Assembly (NCBI GenBank): GCA_011391215.1
Contig: JAABQX010000070.1
Span: 1 to 56,988, forward strand
Length of the DNA stretch: 56,988 nt
Reading direction: 5' to 3'
Source of the DNA: Rhodocyclaceae bacterium
Lineage (GTDB): Bacteria > Pseudomonadota > Gammaproteobacteria > Burkholderiales > Rhodocyclaceae
Shown: piece after piece, positions 1 to 8,211 of the stretch
Layout of the letters: each line of letters opens with the position of its first letter
Numbering within the stretch: the stretch's first letter is position 1
Made by a program: the position numbers and the translations under genes
Notes under the pieces: generated by a model
What the model was told of the DNA's origin: nothing
What the model saw: the letters and a program-made list of their open reading frames with translations, nothing else
Database searches by the model: none

Positions 1-516
1 TGGCTGGTGGAGGAGCAATCCGGCAAACCCTTGGCCCTGCTGCAAAGCCAGGGGAAAGATGCTTTGCTTCCCGAACGCATCAGCCGGCGCTGGAACGCGG
101 CGCTGGCCGATGTGCAGGGCGTTATGGCAGCTGACTGCACGGCGCTGCAGGCTTGGGTGGCGCGGGCGGCGTTGCCATCCGTACTCTGGGTCGAGCGACT
201 GCCGCATGGCGCCGGTCGCGTGCTGGATGCTCAGGGCGTACCGGACGGGCGCGAGTTACCCGCTGCTGACTTTCCCGAGCAGTTGCTGGGAGAACCGGAC
301 GGCGCCGCTGCAATGCATTACGCACGCTACTGTGCATGGCTGGCGCCGCGGCTGTTGATGTTGCCCTTGTCGGACGCTGTGCGGACCCGCCTGGAAATCA
401 CTGCGGCCGCGCAAGCCGGCGAAACCGCGCATTTCTACCCGCTCTACCCGAAAGTGATGGACCCGGTATTGCTCAATGCTGTCCGGGTACAGGCGCAGTT
501 GATGGCGGCTGCTTAG
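1..516 (+). CDS. Unknown protein, C-terminal part, open at the window edge
   Basis: The frame is open from base 1 to a TAG at 514-516, so the 5' end lies outside the window; an internal GTG at 7 is probably not the start. About 171 residues are visible. They are rich in Ala, Leu and Arg, with no membrane segment, metal motif or nucleotide motif that I recognise. The C-terminus is a run of hydrophobic and helical residues. The gene converges on hpnE, whose stop codon begins at the very next base, so there is no room for a terminator between them. Family and function are not recognised. Confidence 0.6.
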   Translation, partial: WLVEEQSGKPLALLQSQGKDALLPERISRRWNAALADVQGVMAADCTALQAWVARAALPSVLWVERLPHGAGRVLDAQGVPDGRELPAADFPEQLLGEPDGAAAMHYARYCAWLAPRLLMLPLSDAVRTRLEITAAAQAGETAHFYPLYPKVMDPVLLNAVRVQAQLMAAA

Positions 517-1860
517 TTACGCTGCGTGCCCAAGTACGCTGCGTGCCGCAAGCACGGCGCGGGCGGCAATCACGGCGCGTGCCGCCGCGACGCCGCTGCG
601 CACGGCGCCTTCGAGGGTGGATGGGTAATCACCCGCCACAAAGTCGCCGGCCAGCCAGACATTTGGGCAAGCGGTCGCCGTGGGCGGCCGGGCGAGGTTT
701 GGCGTACAGGCAAATGTGGCGCGTTTGTCCTCGATCACCCAGTGACGGGTCGGCGGTTTCAGGCCGGGAAGCAACACAGCAATTTCGGCGTGGATGGCCT
801 GCGCCAATTCGGTATGACTTAGCTCCTGCCAGGGGCCGGCGCCGCTGATGACTGCCGCGATGAGGCCGTGCTGGCCGCACAATGCGCCGCGGTCGAACAG
901 CCATTGGGCATAGCGGCCATCAACGCCGGACATCGCAAAGGGCAGGCGCACGGAGGCCGGGTAGGCGAGATAGGCGGTGGCGATCGGCTGCCATTGCACG
1001 CCGTTGAGTTGCCCGCTGAGGGTGTTAAATTCAGGATGCGGGGCGATCAGGAGCGGCAGATGGTAGGGCGCGGTGGCCAGCACGAGTTGGTCGTAGGGGC
1101 CGTGGCTTTCTTTTGCGTGTGCCGTCCAGCCAGTCCCACAGGGATTCCCTTCGGTCACGCCGACTTTTTTCAATTGTCCGATGCGTGTCGCGCGGATGAC
1201 TTGTCCGCCATGCGCGGCGATGTAACGCGCCGCTGGCTCGGGAAACAGCTGCGAAAAATCGGTAACCGGCAGCAGCAGGTCGGATGCAGCGCGATCGGCG
1301 GCGAGGCTGTCGCGCAGCACGTTGAGAAACACCTGCGCCGAGGCGATGGCTACCGGTGTATTCAGTGCCGCCAGACAGAGCGGCTCCCAGAGGAAGCGGC
1401 GCAGGCGCGGTGGCTGGTTGGCGATCAGCTGCCTGGCGGTGATGTCGCGCGGCAAGCGGAAGCGGGCCTTTTTGAGCGCGCGCATGAAGCGGATGGCGGC
1501 GAACTTTTCTGAAAATGTCAGGCCTTCTGCTGTAAGCAGCGCCCAGACCAGATGCCAGGGGGCCGGTAGACGAGGCGCGACCAGTTTCATGTGCCCGGGA
1601 AATTCAAGGTGCAATGGCTGGCGTTTTAGTGCCGTCTGGCCAGCACCGACTTTTTCCATCAGCCGCAGGGTTTCCCGATACGCACCGACGAGAATGTGGG
1701 CGCCGTTGTCGACGGTCATGCCATCAAGCTCGACGGCGCGTGCCCGTCCGCCCAGCGTGCGCGAAGCTTCAAAAACATCCACCGCGACGCCTGCGTCGGC
1801 CAGTTCGACGGCGGCGGCCAGTCCTGCGTAGCCAGCGCCAATGATCGCAACACGACTCAT
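517..1860 (-). CDS. hpnE: Hydroxysqualene dehydroxylase HpnE (squalene-associated FAD-dependent desaturase)
   Basis: This flavoprotein reduces hydroxysqualene to squalene, the last step of the three-enzyme HpnCDE route from farnesyl diphosphate. The 447-residue product opens with a Rossmann FAD motif, GAGYAG at residues 8-13, followed by an acidic residue at the end of the second strand (VFEAS). The C-terminal FAD signature WLAGDFVAGDYPSTLEGAVR is characteristic of amine-oxidase-like desaturases. Its ATG overlaps the hpnD stop by four bases, so the three genes form one translationally coupled operon. The last 25 residues are an imperfect Ala/Arg/Val repeat (ARAVIAARAVLAARSVL), matching a direct repeat in the DNA, and look like a lineage-specific extension. 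The family assignment is firm. Confidence 0.93.
   Translation of the reverse strand: MSRVAIIGAGYAGLAAAVELADAGVAVDVFEASRTLGGRARAVELDGMTVDNGAHILVGAYRETLRLMEKVGAGQTALKRQPLHLEFPGHMKLVAPRLPAPWHLVWALLTAEGLTFSEKFAAIRFMRALKKARFRLPRDITARQLIANQPPRLRRFLWEPLCLAALNTPVAIASAQVFLNVLRDSLAADRAASDLLLPVTDFSQLFPEPAARYIAAHGGQVIRATRIGQLKKVGVTEGNPCGTGWTAHAKESHGPYDQLVLATAPYHLPLLIAPHPEFNTLSGQLNGVQWQPIATAYLAYPASVRLPFAMSGVDGRYAQWLFDRGALCGQHGLIAAVISGAGPWQELSHTELAQAIHAEIAVLLPGLKPPTRHWVIEDKRATFACTPNLARPPTATACPNVWLAGDFVAGDYPSTLEGAVRSGVAAARAVIAARAVLAARSVLGHAA
518..547. repeat. 13-bp direct repeat in the hpnE 3' end
   Basis: TACGCTGCGTGCC occurs at 518-530 and again at 535-547. It sits inside the final codons of hpnE and helps to encode its Ala/Arg-rich tail. 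It probably arose by local slippage duplication. Confidence 0.6.
1120..1170 (+). repeat. Interrupted copy of the dispersed 25-bp motif
   Basis: The left arm TGCCGTCCAGCCA lies at 1120-1132 and the right arm CCGACTTTTTT at 1160-1170. They are separated by 27 bases instead of the usual three. The extra 24 bases keep the hpnE reading frame. This is either an expanded copy or a chance pairing of two half-sites. Confidence 0.35.
1630..1655 (+). repeat. Dispersed 25-bp motif, copy 1 (inside hpnE)
   Basis: Left arm TGCCGTCTGGCCA, spacer GCA, right arm CCGACTTTTT. It lies in the coding region of hpnE, antisense to the gene. Confidence 0.6.
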
Positions 1861-2690
1861 GTGTTGAACCAGGTTTTGAGTGCCAGCCAGAGCTTGCGCG
1901 GTGGCGTCAGCGACGTGCGGCGATCCAGCACCAGGAAGTCGTCTTTCTCGATCTCGTCGAGCAGCGACTGGTAGATGGCCGCCATGATGAGTCCCGCGCG
2001 TTGCGCCTTGCGGTCGGTGGCGGGCAATTGGTCGAAGGCGCGCGCGTAGTGCGCACGCGCCCGCTTGGCCTGGAAGCGCATCAGGGCGACGAATGGCTCG
2101 CTGTGCCGGCTGTTCAGGATGTCATGTTCGCTGACGCCGAAGCGTGCGAGTTCTTCCAGTGGCAGATAAATGCGTCCCCGCCGGGCATCCTCGCCGACAT
2201 CGCGGATGATATTTGTGAGTTGGAAGGCGAGCCCGAGGGTGTGGGCATATTTCAGGGTATGGCGCTCGCTATAGCCGAAGATTTCGGCGGCCAGCAGGCC
2301 GACCACGCCGGCGGCGCGGTGGCAATACAGCTGCAGTTCCTTGAAGCTGGCATAGCGCGTCTGGTCGAGATCCATCTGCATGCCGTCAATGATTTCTGTC
2401 AGTTCCTCAACGGGCAGGGCGAAGCGTTGGCGCGCGGTAGCGAGGGATTGCGTGACCGGGTGGCTGGGCTGGCCGCCGTCGAGTGTGCCTAGTTCGGCGC
2501 GCCACCAGTCGAGCTTGGCGCGGGCAATGGCGGGATCGCGGCACTCGTCGACCACATCGTCGACTTCACGGCAGAAGGCGTAGAGCGCAGTAATGGCCTG
2601 GCGGCGCTGCGCGGTAAGGAAGCGAAAGCTCAGGATGAAGCTTGAGCCGCTTGCCTTAGCTTTTTGGGTGCAGTAGGCATCTGGGCTCAT
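1857..2690 (-). CDS. hpnD: Presqualene diphosphate synthase HpnD
   Basis: This enzyme condenses two farnesyl diphosphates into presqualene diphosphate, the first step of HpnCDE squalene synthesis. The 277-residue all-alpha prenyl synthase has both Asp-rich magnesium/diphosphate-binding motifs: DDVVDE at residues 44-49 and DVGED at 164-168, the latter followed by GRIYLP, typical of the squalene/phytoene synthase family. Its length fits the family. The start overlaps the hpnC stop and the end overlaps the hpnE start, each by four bases. HpnC and HpnD are paralogues; I call this one HpnD from its position and its phytoene-synthase-like sequence. Confidence 0.92.
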   Translation of the reverse strand: MSPDAYCTQKAKASGSSFILSFRFLTAQRRQAITALYAFCREVDDVVDECRDPAIARAKLDWWRAELGTLDGGQPSHPVTQSLATARQRFALPVEELTEIIDGMQMDLDQTRYASFKELQLYCHRAAGVVGLLAAEIFGYSERHTLKYAHTLGLAFQLTNIIRDVGEDARRGRIYLPLEELARFGVSEHDILNSRHSEPFVALMRFQAKRARAHYARAFDQLPATDRKAQRAGLIMAAIYQSLLDEIEKDDFLVLDRRTSLTPPRKLWLALKTWFNT

Positions 2691-3505
2691 GGCAATGCGG
2701 CCTTCAGCAGGATGCGTGGCCAGTCGAACGCGCCGAGCACCGGACGATGGTTGAACACGTCGTAATCGACGGCCTCGATCTTGTCGAGAATGCGCAGCCC
2801 GCCGGCAACGATGGCGCGGATTTCCAAGCCGATACGGCCGGGCAGGTCGTGACCGAGCGAAGCGCCGGAAAGCATCAGGTTGCGAGCGCGGTCGACCTGA
2901 AAACGCATCAGTTCGCGAAAGTCGGCGCTGGCGGGATGGCTCTTCAATGTGTCGTCAGAGATGCTGAAGCGCGCCATTTCGTCCTGAGGCAGGTAGATGC
3001 GTCCATTTTGTCCCTTGGCAAGGTCGATGTCGACATCCTGCCAGTGATTGATGAGTTGCAGGGCGGAGCAGATGGCATCCGAACGTTGCAGATTGTCCGG
3101 CGTGGCGGCGTCGAAGAGGTGTAGCAGCAGGCGGCCGACAGGATTAGCAGAGCGCCGGCAGTAGTCCATCAACTCGTCAAAGCTGGCATAGCGATCTTTC
3201 ACCACATCCTGGGAGAAAGCGTCGAGCAGGTCACGGAACAGCTCCAGCGGCAGTTGATGCGCTGCAATATGTGGGCCCAGGCGTTGAAAGATCGGCTGAT
3301 CGGTCGGTTCACCGCGCTCGATGCGGTCAAGTTCGAGTTGGTATTCCGCCAGGAGGCGCTGGCGTTCGGCGGCTGGCAAGTCGCCCTCGTCGGCGAAATC
3401 ATCCGCCGAACGGGCAAACGCATAGATGGCGGCCACCGCCGGACGCAGCGGCGCCGGCAACAAGATCGAGGCAACGGGGAAGTTCTCGTAGTGATCGACA
3501 GCCAT
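2687..3505 (-). CDS. hpnC: Hydroxysqualene synthase HpnC
   Basis: This enzyme converts presqualene diphosphate to hydroxysqualene. The 272-residue product belongs to the squalene/phytoene synthase family. It has DDFADE at residues 35-40 and DVDID at 157-161, the second within the HpnC-like stretch NHWQDVDIDLAKGQNGRIYLP. It is the first gene of the hpnC-hpnD-hpnE operon, transcribed away from tRNA-Leu. No squalene-hopene cyclase lies in the window, so the later hopanoid steps must be encoded elsewhere if present. Confidence 0.92.
   Translation of the reverse strand: MAVDHYENFPVASILLPAPLRPAVAAIYAFARSADDFADEGDLPAAERQRLLAEYQLELDRIERGEPTDQPIFQRLGPHIAAHQLPLELFRDLLDAFSQDVVKDRYASFDELMDYCRRSANPVGRLLLHLFDAATPDNLQRSDAICSALQLINHWQDVDIDLAKGQNGRIYLPQDEMARFSISDDTLKSHPASADFRELMRFQVDRARNLMLSGASLGHDLPGRIGLEIRAIVAGGLRILDKIEAVDYDVFNHRPVLGAFDWPRILLKAALP
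2916..2940 (-). repeat. Dispersed 25-bp motif, copy 2 (inside hpnC)
   Basis: Read on the minus strand: left arm GCCATCCCGCCA, spacer GCG, right arm CCGACTTTCG. It lies on the coding strand of hpnC and encodes SHPASADFRE. Confidence 0.55.
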
Positions 3506-3585
3506 CGGGCGGCAGTATAGGTGCGATTCCGCTAAAATCCGCGATCACTCGCGCGAGCTGAATCTTACCGTCAGGCTGCGCAAGT

Positions 3586-3670
3586 GCCCGGGTGGCGAAA
3601 TTGGTAGACGCACCAGATTTAGGTTCTGGCGCCGCAAGGTGTGGGGGTTCGAGTCCCTTCCCGGGCACCA
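3586..3670 (+). tRNA. tRNA-Leu (anticodon UAG)
   Basis: An 85-base cloverleaf with acceptor arms GCCCGGG and CCCGGGC, encoded CCA at 3668-3670, a long variable arm as expected for class II tRNA-Leu, and TAG in the anticodon loop between CCAGA and TCTGG. It lies between the divergent hpnC and hisG genes. Confidence 0.97.
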
Positions 3671-3713
3671 CATTGATTTTCAATTACTTCTGAAGTTTCG
3701 CGAACTTACGACT

Positions 3714-4595
3714 ATGACCGCGCCACATAAATTACGTTTGGGCATCCCGAAGGGTAGCCTGCAGGATACAACCCAGAAACTTTTCGACCTTGCCGGCTTC
3801 GACCTGCGCATTTCGGGTCGCTCTTATTATCCGGGCATCGATGATCCCGAGATCGAATGCATCCTGATTCGTCCCCAGGAAATGGCCCGCTATGTGGGGC
3901 AGGGGATTCTGGACTGCGCCATCACCGGGTTGGACTGGATATTGGAGACCGGCGCCGATGTGGCGGAACTGGCTGATCTGCGCGCACCCTGGCCCAACTA
4001 TGGCGTGGTGCGCTGGGTGATGGCGGCGAAGGAGGAATCGCCCTTCCAGTCTGTGAAGGATCTGCAAGGCAAGCGTATTGCCACCGAAACGGTCGGCATG
4101 ACCCGGCGTTTTCTGGAACAGCATGGCGTGACCGCCGAGGTAGAGTTTTCCTGGGGCGCCACGGAGGTCAAGCCGCCGATTCTGGCGGATGCCATCGTTG
4201 ACGTTTCCGAGACGGGCTCTTCCCTGCGCGCCAATAACCTCAAGGTGCTACATGTGGTGCTGGAAAGTACTCCGCGTTTCATCGCCAATCACCAGTCGCT
4301 GACCGATGCATGGAAACAGGGCAAGACCGACCGCCTGCTGATGTTGCTCAAGGGGGCGATTGCTGCCGCGACTCGCGTCCTGTTGTCGATGAATGTACCG
4401 CGTGCGAGTCTGGACGAAGTGCTGAAAATCCTGCCGGCGCTGGCCGCTCCGACGCTTTCTACCCTGGCAGACCCCGATTGGGTGGAACTCAGCACGGTGG
4501 TGGAAGAAAAGCTCGTGCGCGAACTGATTCCCCGACTTTACCAAGCCGGCGCGCGCGGCATCATTGAATTGCCCATCAACAAGATCGTCGAATAA
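3714..4595 (+). CDS. hisG: ATP phosphoribosyltransferase, long form
   Basis: This enzyme joins ATP and PRPP in the first committed step of histidine synthesis. I choose the ATG at 3714, which gives 293 residues starting MTAPHKLRLGIPKGSLQ; the frame extends further upstream into the tRNA but without a credible start. The N-terminal catalytic region carries the PKGSL substrate motif, and a PRPP-loop-like segment (DVSETGSSLRANNL) follows. The last 75 or so residues form the HisG C-terminal regulatory domain. Most betaproteobacteria use a short HisG of about 215 residues plus HisZ, and no hisZ or other his gene is adjacent. The protein resembles long forms from other phyla, which suggests transfer. 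Confidence 0.9.
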   Translation: MTAPHKLRLGIPKGSLQDTTQKLFDLAGFDLRISGRSYYPGIDDPEIECILIRPQEMARYVGQGILDCAITGLDWILETGADVAELADLRAPWPNYGVVRWVMAAKEESPFQSVKDLQGKRIATETVGMTRRFLEQHGVTAEVEFSWGATEVKPPILADAIVDVSETGSSLRANNLKVLHVVLESTPRFIANHQSLTDAWKQGKTDRLLMLLKGAIAAATRVLLSMNVPRASLDEVLKILPALAAPTLSTLADPDWVELSTVVEEKLVRELIPRLYQAGARGIIELPINKIVE

Positions 4596-4792
4596 TCTTC
4601 AGAAACGGGTTCTGAAAGCATCAGAAAGCCACGTTTTCCTTTTCTCACTAACATTTCGGCTGGTTTTACGGTGATAAAATTCATTTTCCGCAAGCGAGAA
4701 TGAACCACGAGGCAAGGCTTCAGGCTTTGCTCGTCAGGTATCCAGGCAACCACCACCCCGATTTTAATTTAGCTTCATTTCAAGGATTTTTC

Positions 4793-6126
4793 ATGGAAAC
4801 GACTCAGGAAACCGCCGTTACTCAGACCACTACTGAGGCCGCTCCCCCCAGTGCATTGGAACGCCGCATCGAAATGACCGTGGCGCTGTCCGATATCGAA
4901 CGCGAGGTGGAACAGCAACTTAAGCGGATGGCCAAGAGCACCAAGGTGGCGGGGTTCCGTCCCGGCAAAGTGCCCATGAAAATGGTGGCGCAGATGTATG
5001 GCCAGCAGGCACGCTCCGAAGCCATCGGCGCGGCAATCGAAAAATCCTTCGGTCAGACAGTACGCGAACAGAATCTGCGCGTGGCCGGTCAGCCGCGTAT
5101 CGAACCCAAGCCTGCCGGCACCGAAGGCCAGATGGATTTCACCGCCATTTTCGAGGTTTTCCCGGAGTTCAAGGTTGCTGACATTGGTGGTCGCGCGATC
5201 GAAAAACCCGTATTGTCAGTCGGCGATGCCGAGGTCGATAAGACCATCGAAGTCTTGCGCAAGCAGCGCACTACCTATTCCGTCGTCACGCGTGCCGCCG
5301 AGACGGGCGATCGTCTGGTGATCGACTTTACCGGCCGTCGCAATGGCGAGGCTTTCGATGGCGGAACTGCAAAAGATTATCCTGTCTTCGTCGGCGGCGG
5401 CATGATGCTGCCAGATTTCGAGGTGGCCCTGCAAGGCGTTACCGCCGGCCAGGAAAAAGTTTTCGATGTGGTTTTTCCTGATGACTATCACGCCAAGGAT
5501 CTGGCGGGTAACACGGTGCAATTCACCGTCCAGGTCAAGTCTGTCGAAGCGCCGCAACTCCCGGCGGTCGATGCCGACTTCGCCCGTTCGCTGGGGATTG
5601 CCGACGGTGATACCGGCAAGATGCTCGCCGAAGTGCGCAGTAATCTCGAGCGTGAAGTCGCCAAGCGCCTGCGCGCGCGCATCAAGGAGCAGGCGATGGA
5701 TGCGCTGCTCGAAACCAATCCGATCGACGTACCCAAGGCCATGGTGGAGGTCGAGGCGCAGCAGATGGCTGACAAAGCCCGCCAGGATCTGGAAGGGCGC
5801 GGCGCGCAGATGAAGAATATTCCCGTCGATGCCAGCTGGTTCACCGATCAGGCAGCGAAGCGCGTACGCCTCGGTTTGATCGTTGCCGAACTCGTCAAAG
5901 ACAAGGACCTGCATGTGAAGCCTGAGCAGGTGCGTGCCGTGGTCGATGATTTTGCCGCCACCTTCGAAGATCCGAAGGAAGTGGTTCGTTGGTATTACAG
6001 CCAGCCCCAGCGCCTCGCCGAGGCCGAAGCGCTGGCCATGGAAAACAATGTTGTCGACTGGGTGCTGGCTAACGCCAAGGTCACCGACAAAGACGTTGCT
6101 TTTGACGAACTGATGGGAAATCAGGC

Positions 6127-6130
<4 letters not shown>
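4793..6130 (+). CDS. tig: Trigger factor
   Basis: This ribosome-bound chaperone and peptidyl-prolyl isomerase meets nascent chains at the exit tunnel. I choose the ATG at 4793 (445 residues) because AAGGA sits just upstream; the frame is open further back without a ribosome site. The ribosome-binding signature GFRPGKVP is at residues 54-61 in the N-terminal domain. An FKBP-like domain follows ([29 protein letters not shown]) and then the helical C-terminal chaperone domain. Its stop overlaps the first candidate clpP start (ATGA), consistent with the conserved tig-clpP-clpX-lon arrangement. Confidence 0.97.
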
Positions 6131-6777
<647 letters not shown>

Positions 6778-6838
6778 GCGTCGGGATCCGCAGCAACCTG
6801 TACTAAACGGTAACTGGAAGAGACTAAAGAGGCGAACG

Positions 6839-8104
6839 ATGGCGGAAAAGAAAAGCGGCCCCGAAAAAATGCTCTATTGCTCTTTCTGTGGCAAGAGCCA
6901 GCATGAGGTTAAAAAGCTTATTGCCGGCCCGTCAGTGTTCATTTGTGACGAGTGTATCGACCTGTGCAACGACATCATCCGTGATGATGGCACCCTGGAA
7001 GAGCCGGGCAAGGCGACGCGCGATCTCCCCATCCCGACCGAGATTCGCGATGTTCTCGATCAATATGTGATCGGTCAGGAGCAGGCGAAGAAAATTCTCT
7101 CGGTTGCCGTCTATAACCACTACAAGCGTCTGCGCAACGAGCCCAAAGGCAAGGATGATGTCGAGCTCTCCAAGAGCAATATCCTGCTGGTCGGGCCGAC
7201 CGGTTGCGGCAAGACACTTCTGGCCCAGACGCTGGCACGTCTGCTGAATGTACCTTTCGTGATTGCCGATGCCACGACACTTACCGAAGCCGGCTACGTC
7301 GGCGAGGATGTCGAAAACATCATTGCGAAGCTCCTGCAAACCTGCGATTACGAAGCCGAAAAGGCACAGCAAGGCATCATCTATATCGACGAAATCGACA
7401 AGATTTCCCGCCGCAGCGAAAACCGCTCGATTACCCGTGATGTGTCCGGTGAAGGCGTGCAGCAGGCGCTGCTCAAACTGGTCGAAGGCACCATTGCTTC
7501 TGTGCCGCCCCAAGGCGGACGCAAACATCCCAACCAGGACTTCATCCAGGTCAATACCGCGAACATTCTTTTCATTTGCGGTGGCGCATTTGATGGTCTG
7601 GACAAGATCATCCAGGAGCGTTCCGAAAGGTCCGGTATTGGCTTTGGCGCCCAGGTCAAGAGCAAGGTTAACACCAGTGTTGGTGAAACCCTGGCGCTGG
7701 TTGAGCCGGATGATTTGGTCAAGTATGGCCTGATTCCCGAGCTGATCGGCCGGCTACCCGTGGTGGCCAATCTCACTGAGCTTGATGAGGTCGCCCTCGT
7801 GCAGATCCTCATTGAACCGAAGAACGCGCTGATCAAGCAGTATCAGAAACTGTTTGCGATGGAGGGTGTCGAACTGGAAGTGCGGCCCTCGGCGTTGCAG
7901 GCAATCGCCAGGAAAGCTGTCAAGCGCAAGACCGGTGCGCGTGGTTTGCGTTCGATCATGGAAAACGCGCTGCTCGATACCATGTTCGAATTGCCCAGCC
8001 TGTCCAGCGTGACAAAAGTGGTCATTGATGAGGGTATGATCGAATCGGGGACGCGGCCGCTCTTGATCTACGCCGACCAACCCAAAGTGTCCGGCTCCAA
8101 CTAA
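6839..8104 (+). CDS. clpX: ATP-dependent Clp protease ATP-binding subunit ClpX
   Basis: This AAA+ unfoldase recognises tagged substrates and threads them into ClpP. Its 421 residues begin with the C4 zinc-binding domain (Cys14, Cys17, Cys36, Cys39). The Walker A motif GPTGCGKT is near residues 119-126, Walker B is in [10 protein letters not shown], and the pore-loop and sensor regions of the family follow. The ATG at 6839 has GAGG eight bases upstream. It sits between clpP and lon, as in most proteobacteria. Confidence 0.98.
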   Translation: MAEKKSGPEKMLYCSFCGKSQHEVKKLIAGPSVFICDECIDLCNDIIRDDGTLEEPGKATRDLPIPTEIRDVLDQYVIGQEQAKKILSVAVYNHYKRLRNEPKGKDDVELSKSNILLVGPTGCGKTLLAQTLARLLNVPFVIADATTLTEAGYVGEDVENIIAKLLQTCDYEAEKAQQGIIYIDEIDKISRRSENRSITRDVSGEGVQQALLKLVEGTIASVPPQGGRKHPNQDFIQVNTANILFICGGAFDGLDKIIQERSERSGIGFGAQVKSKVNTSVGETLALVEPDDLVKYGLIPELIGRLPVVANLTELDEVALVQILIEPKNALIKQYQKLFAMEGVELEVRPSALQAIARKAVKRKTGARGLRSIMENALLDTMFELPSLSSVTKVVIDEGMIESGTRPLLIYADQPKVSGSN

Positions 8105-8211
8105 ACTGATCGTTGCCTCCGTCACGCCGTTGCAGTACAACGGCGGCGGCTTGAATCCCCTGTCCGTGCCCCCATGTGGGAAAACGAGACTAACCATGAG
8201 AGGATGCGTCC

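Noticed and set aside
4598-4616. Hairpin TTCAGAA/TTCTGAA after hisG as a terminator
   Set aside because: AT-rich weak stem with no T-run; not convincing.
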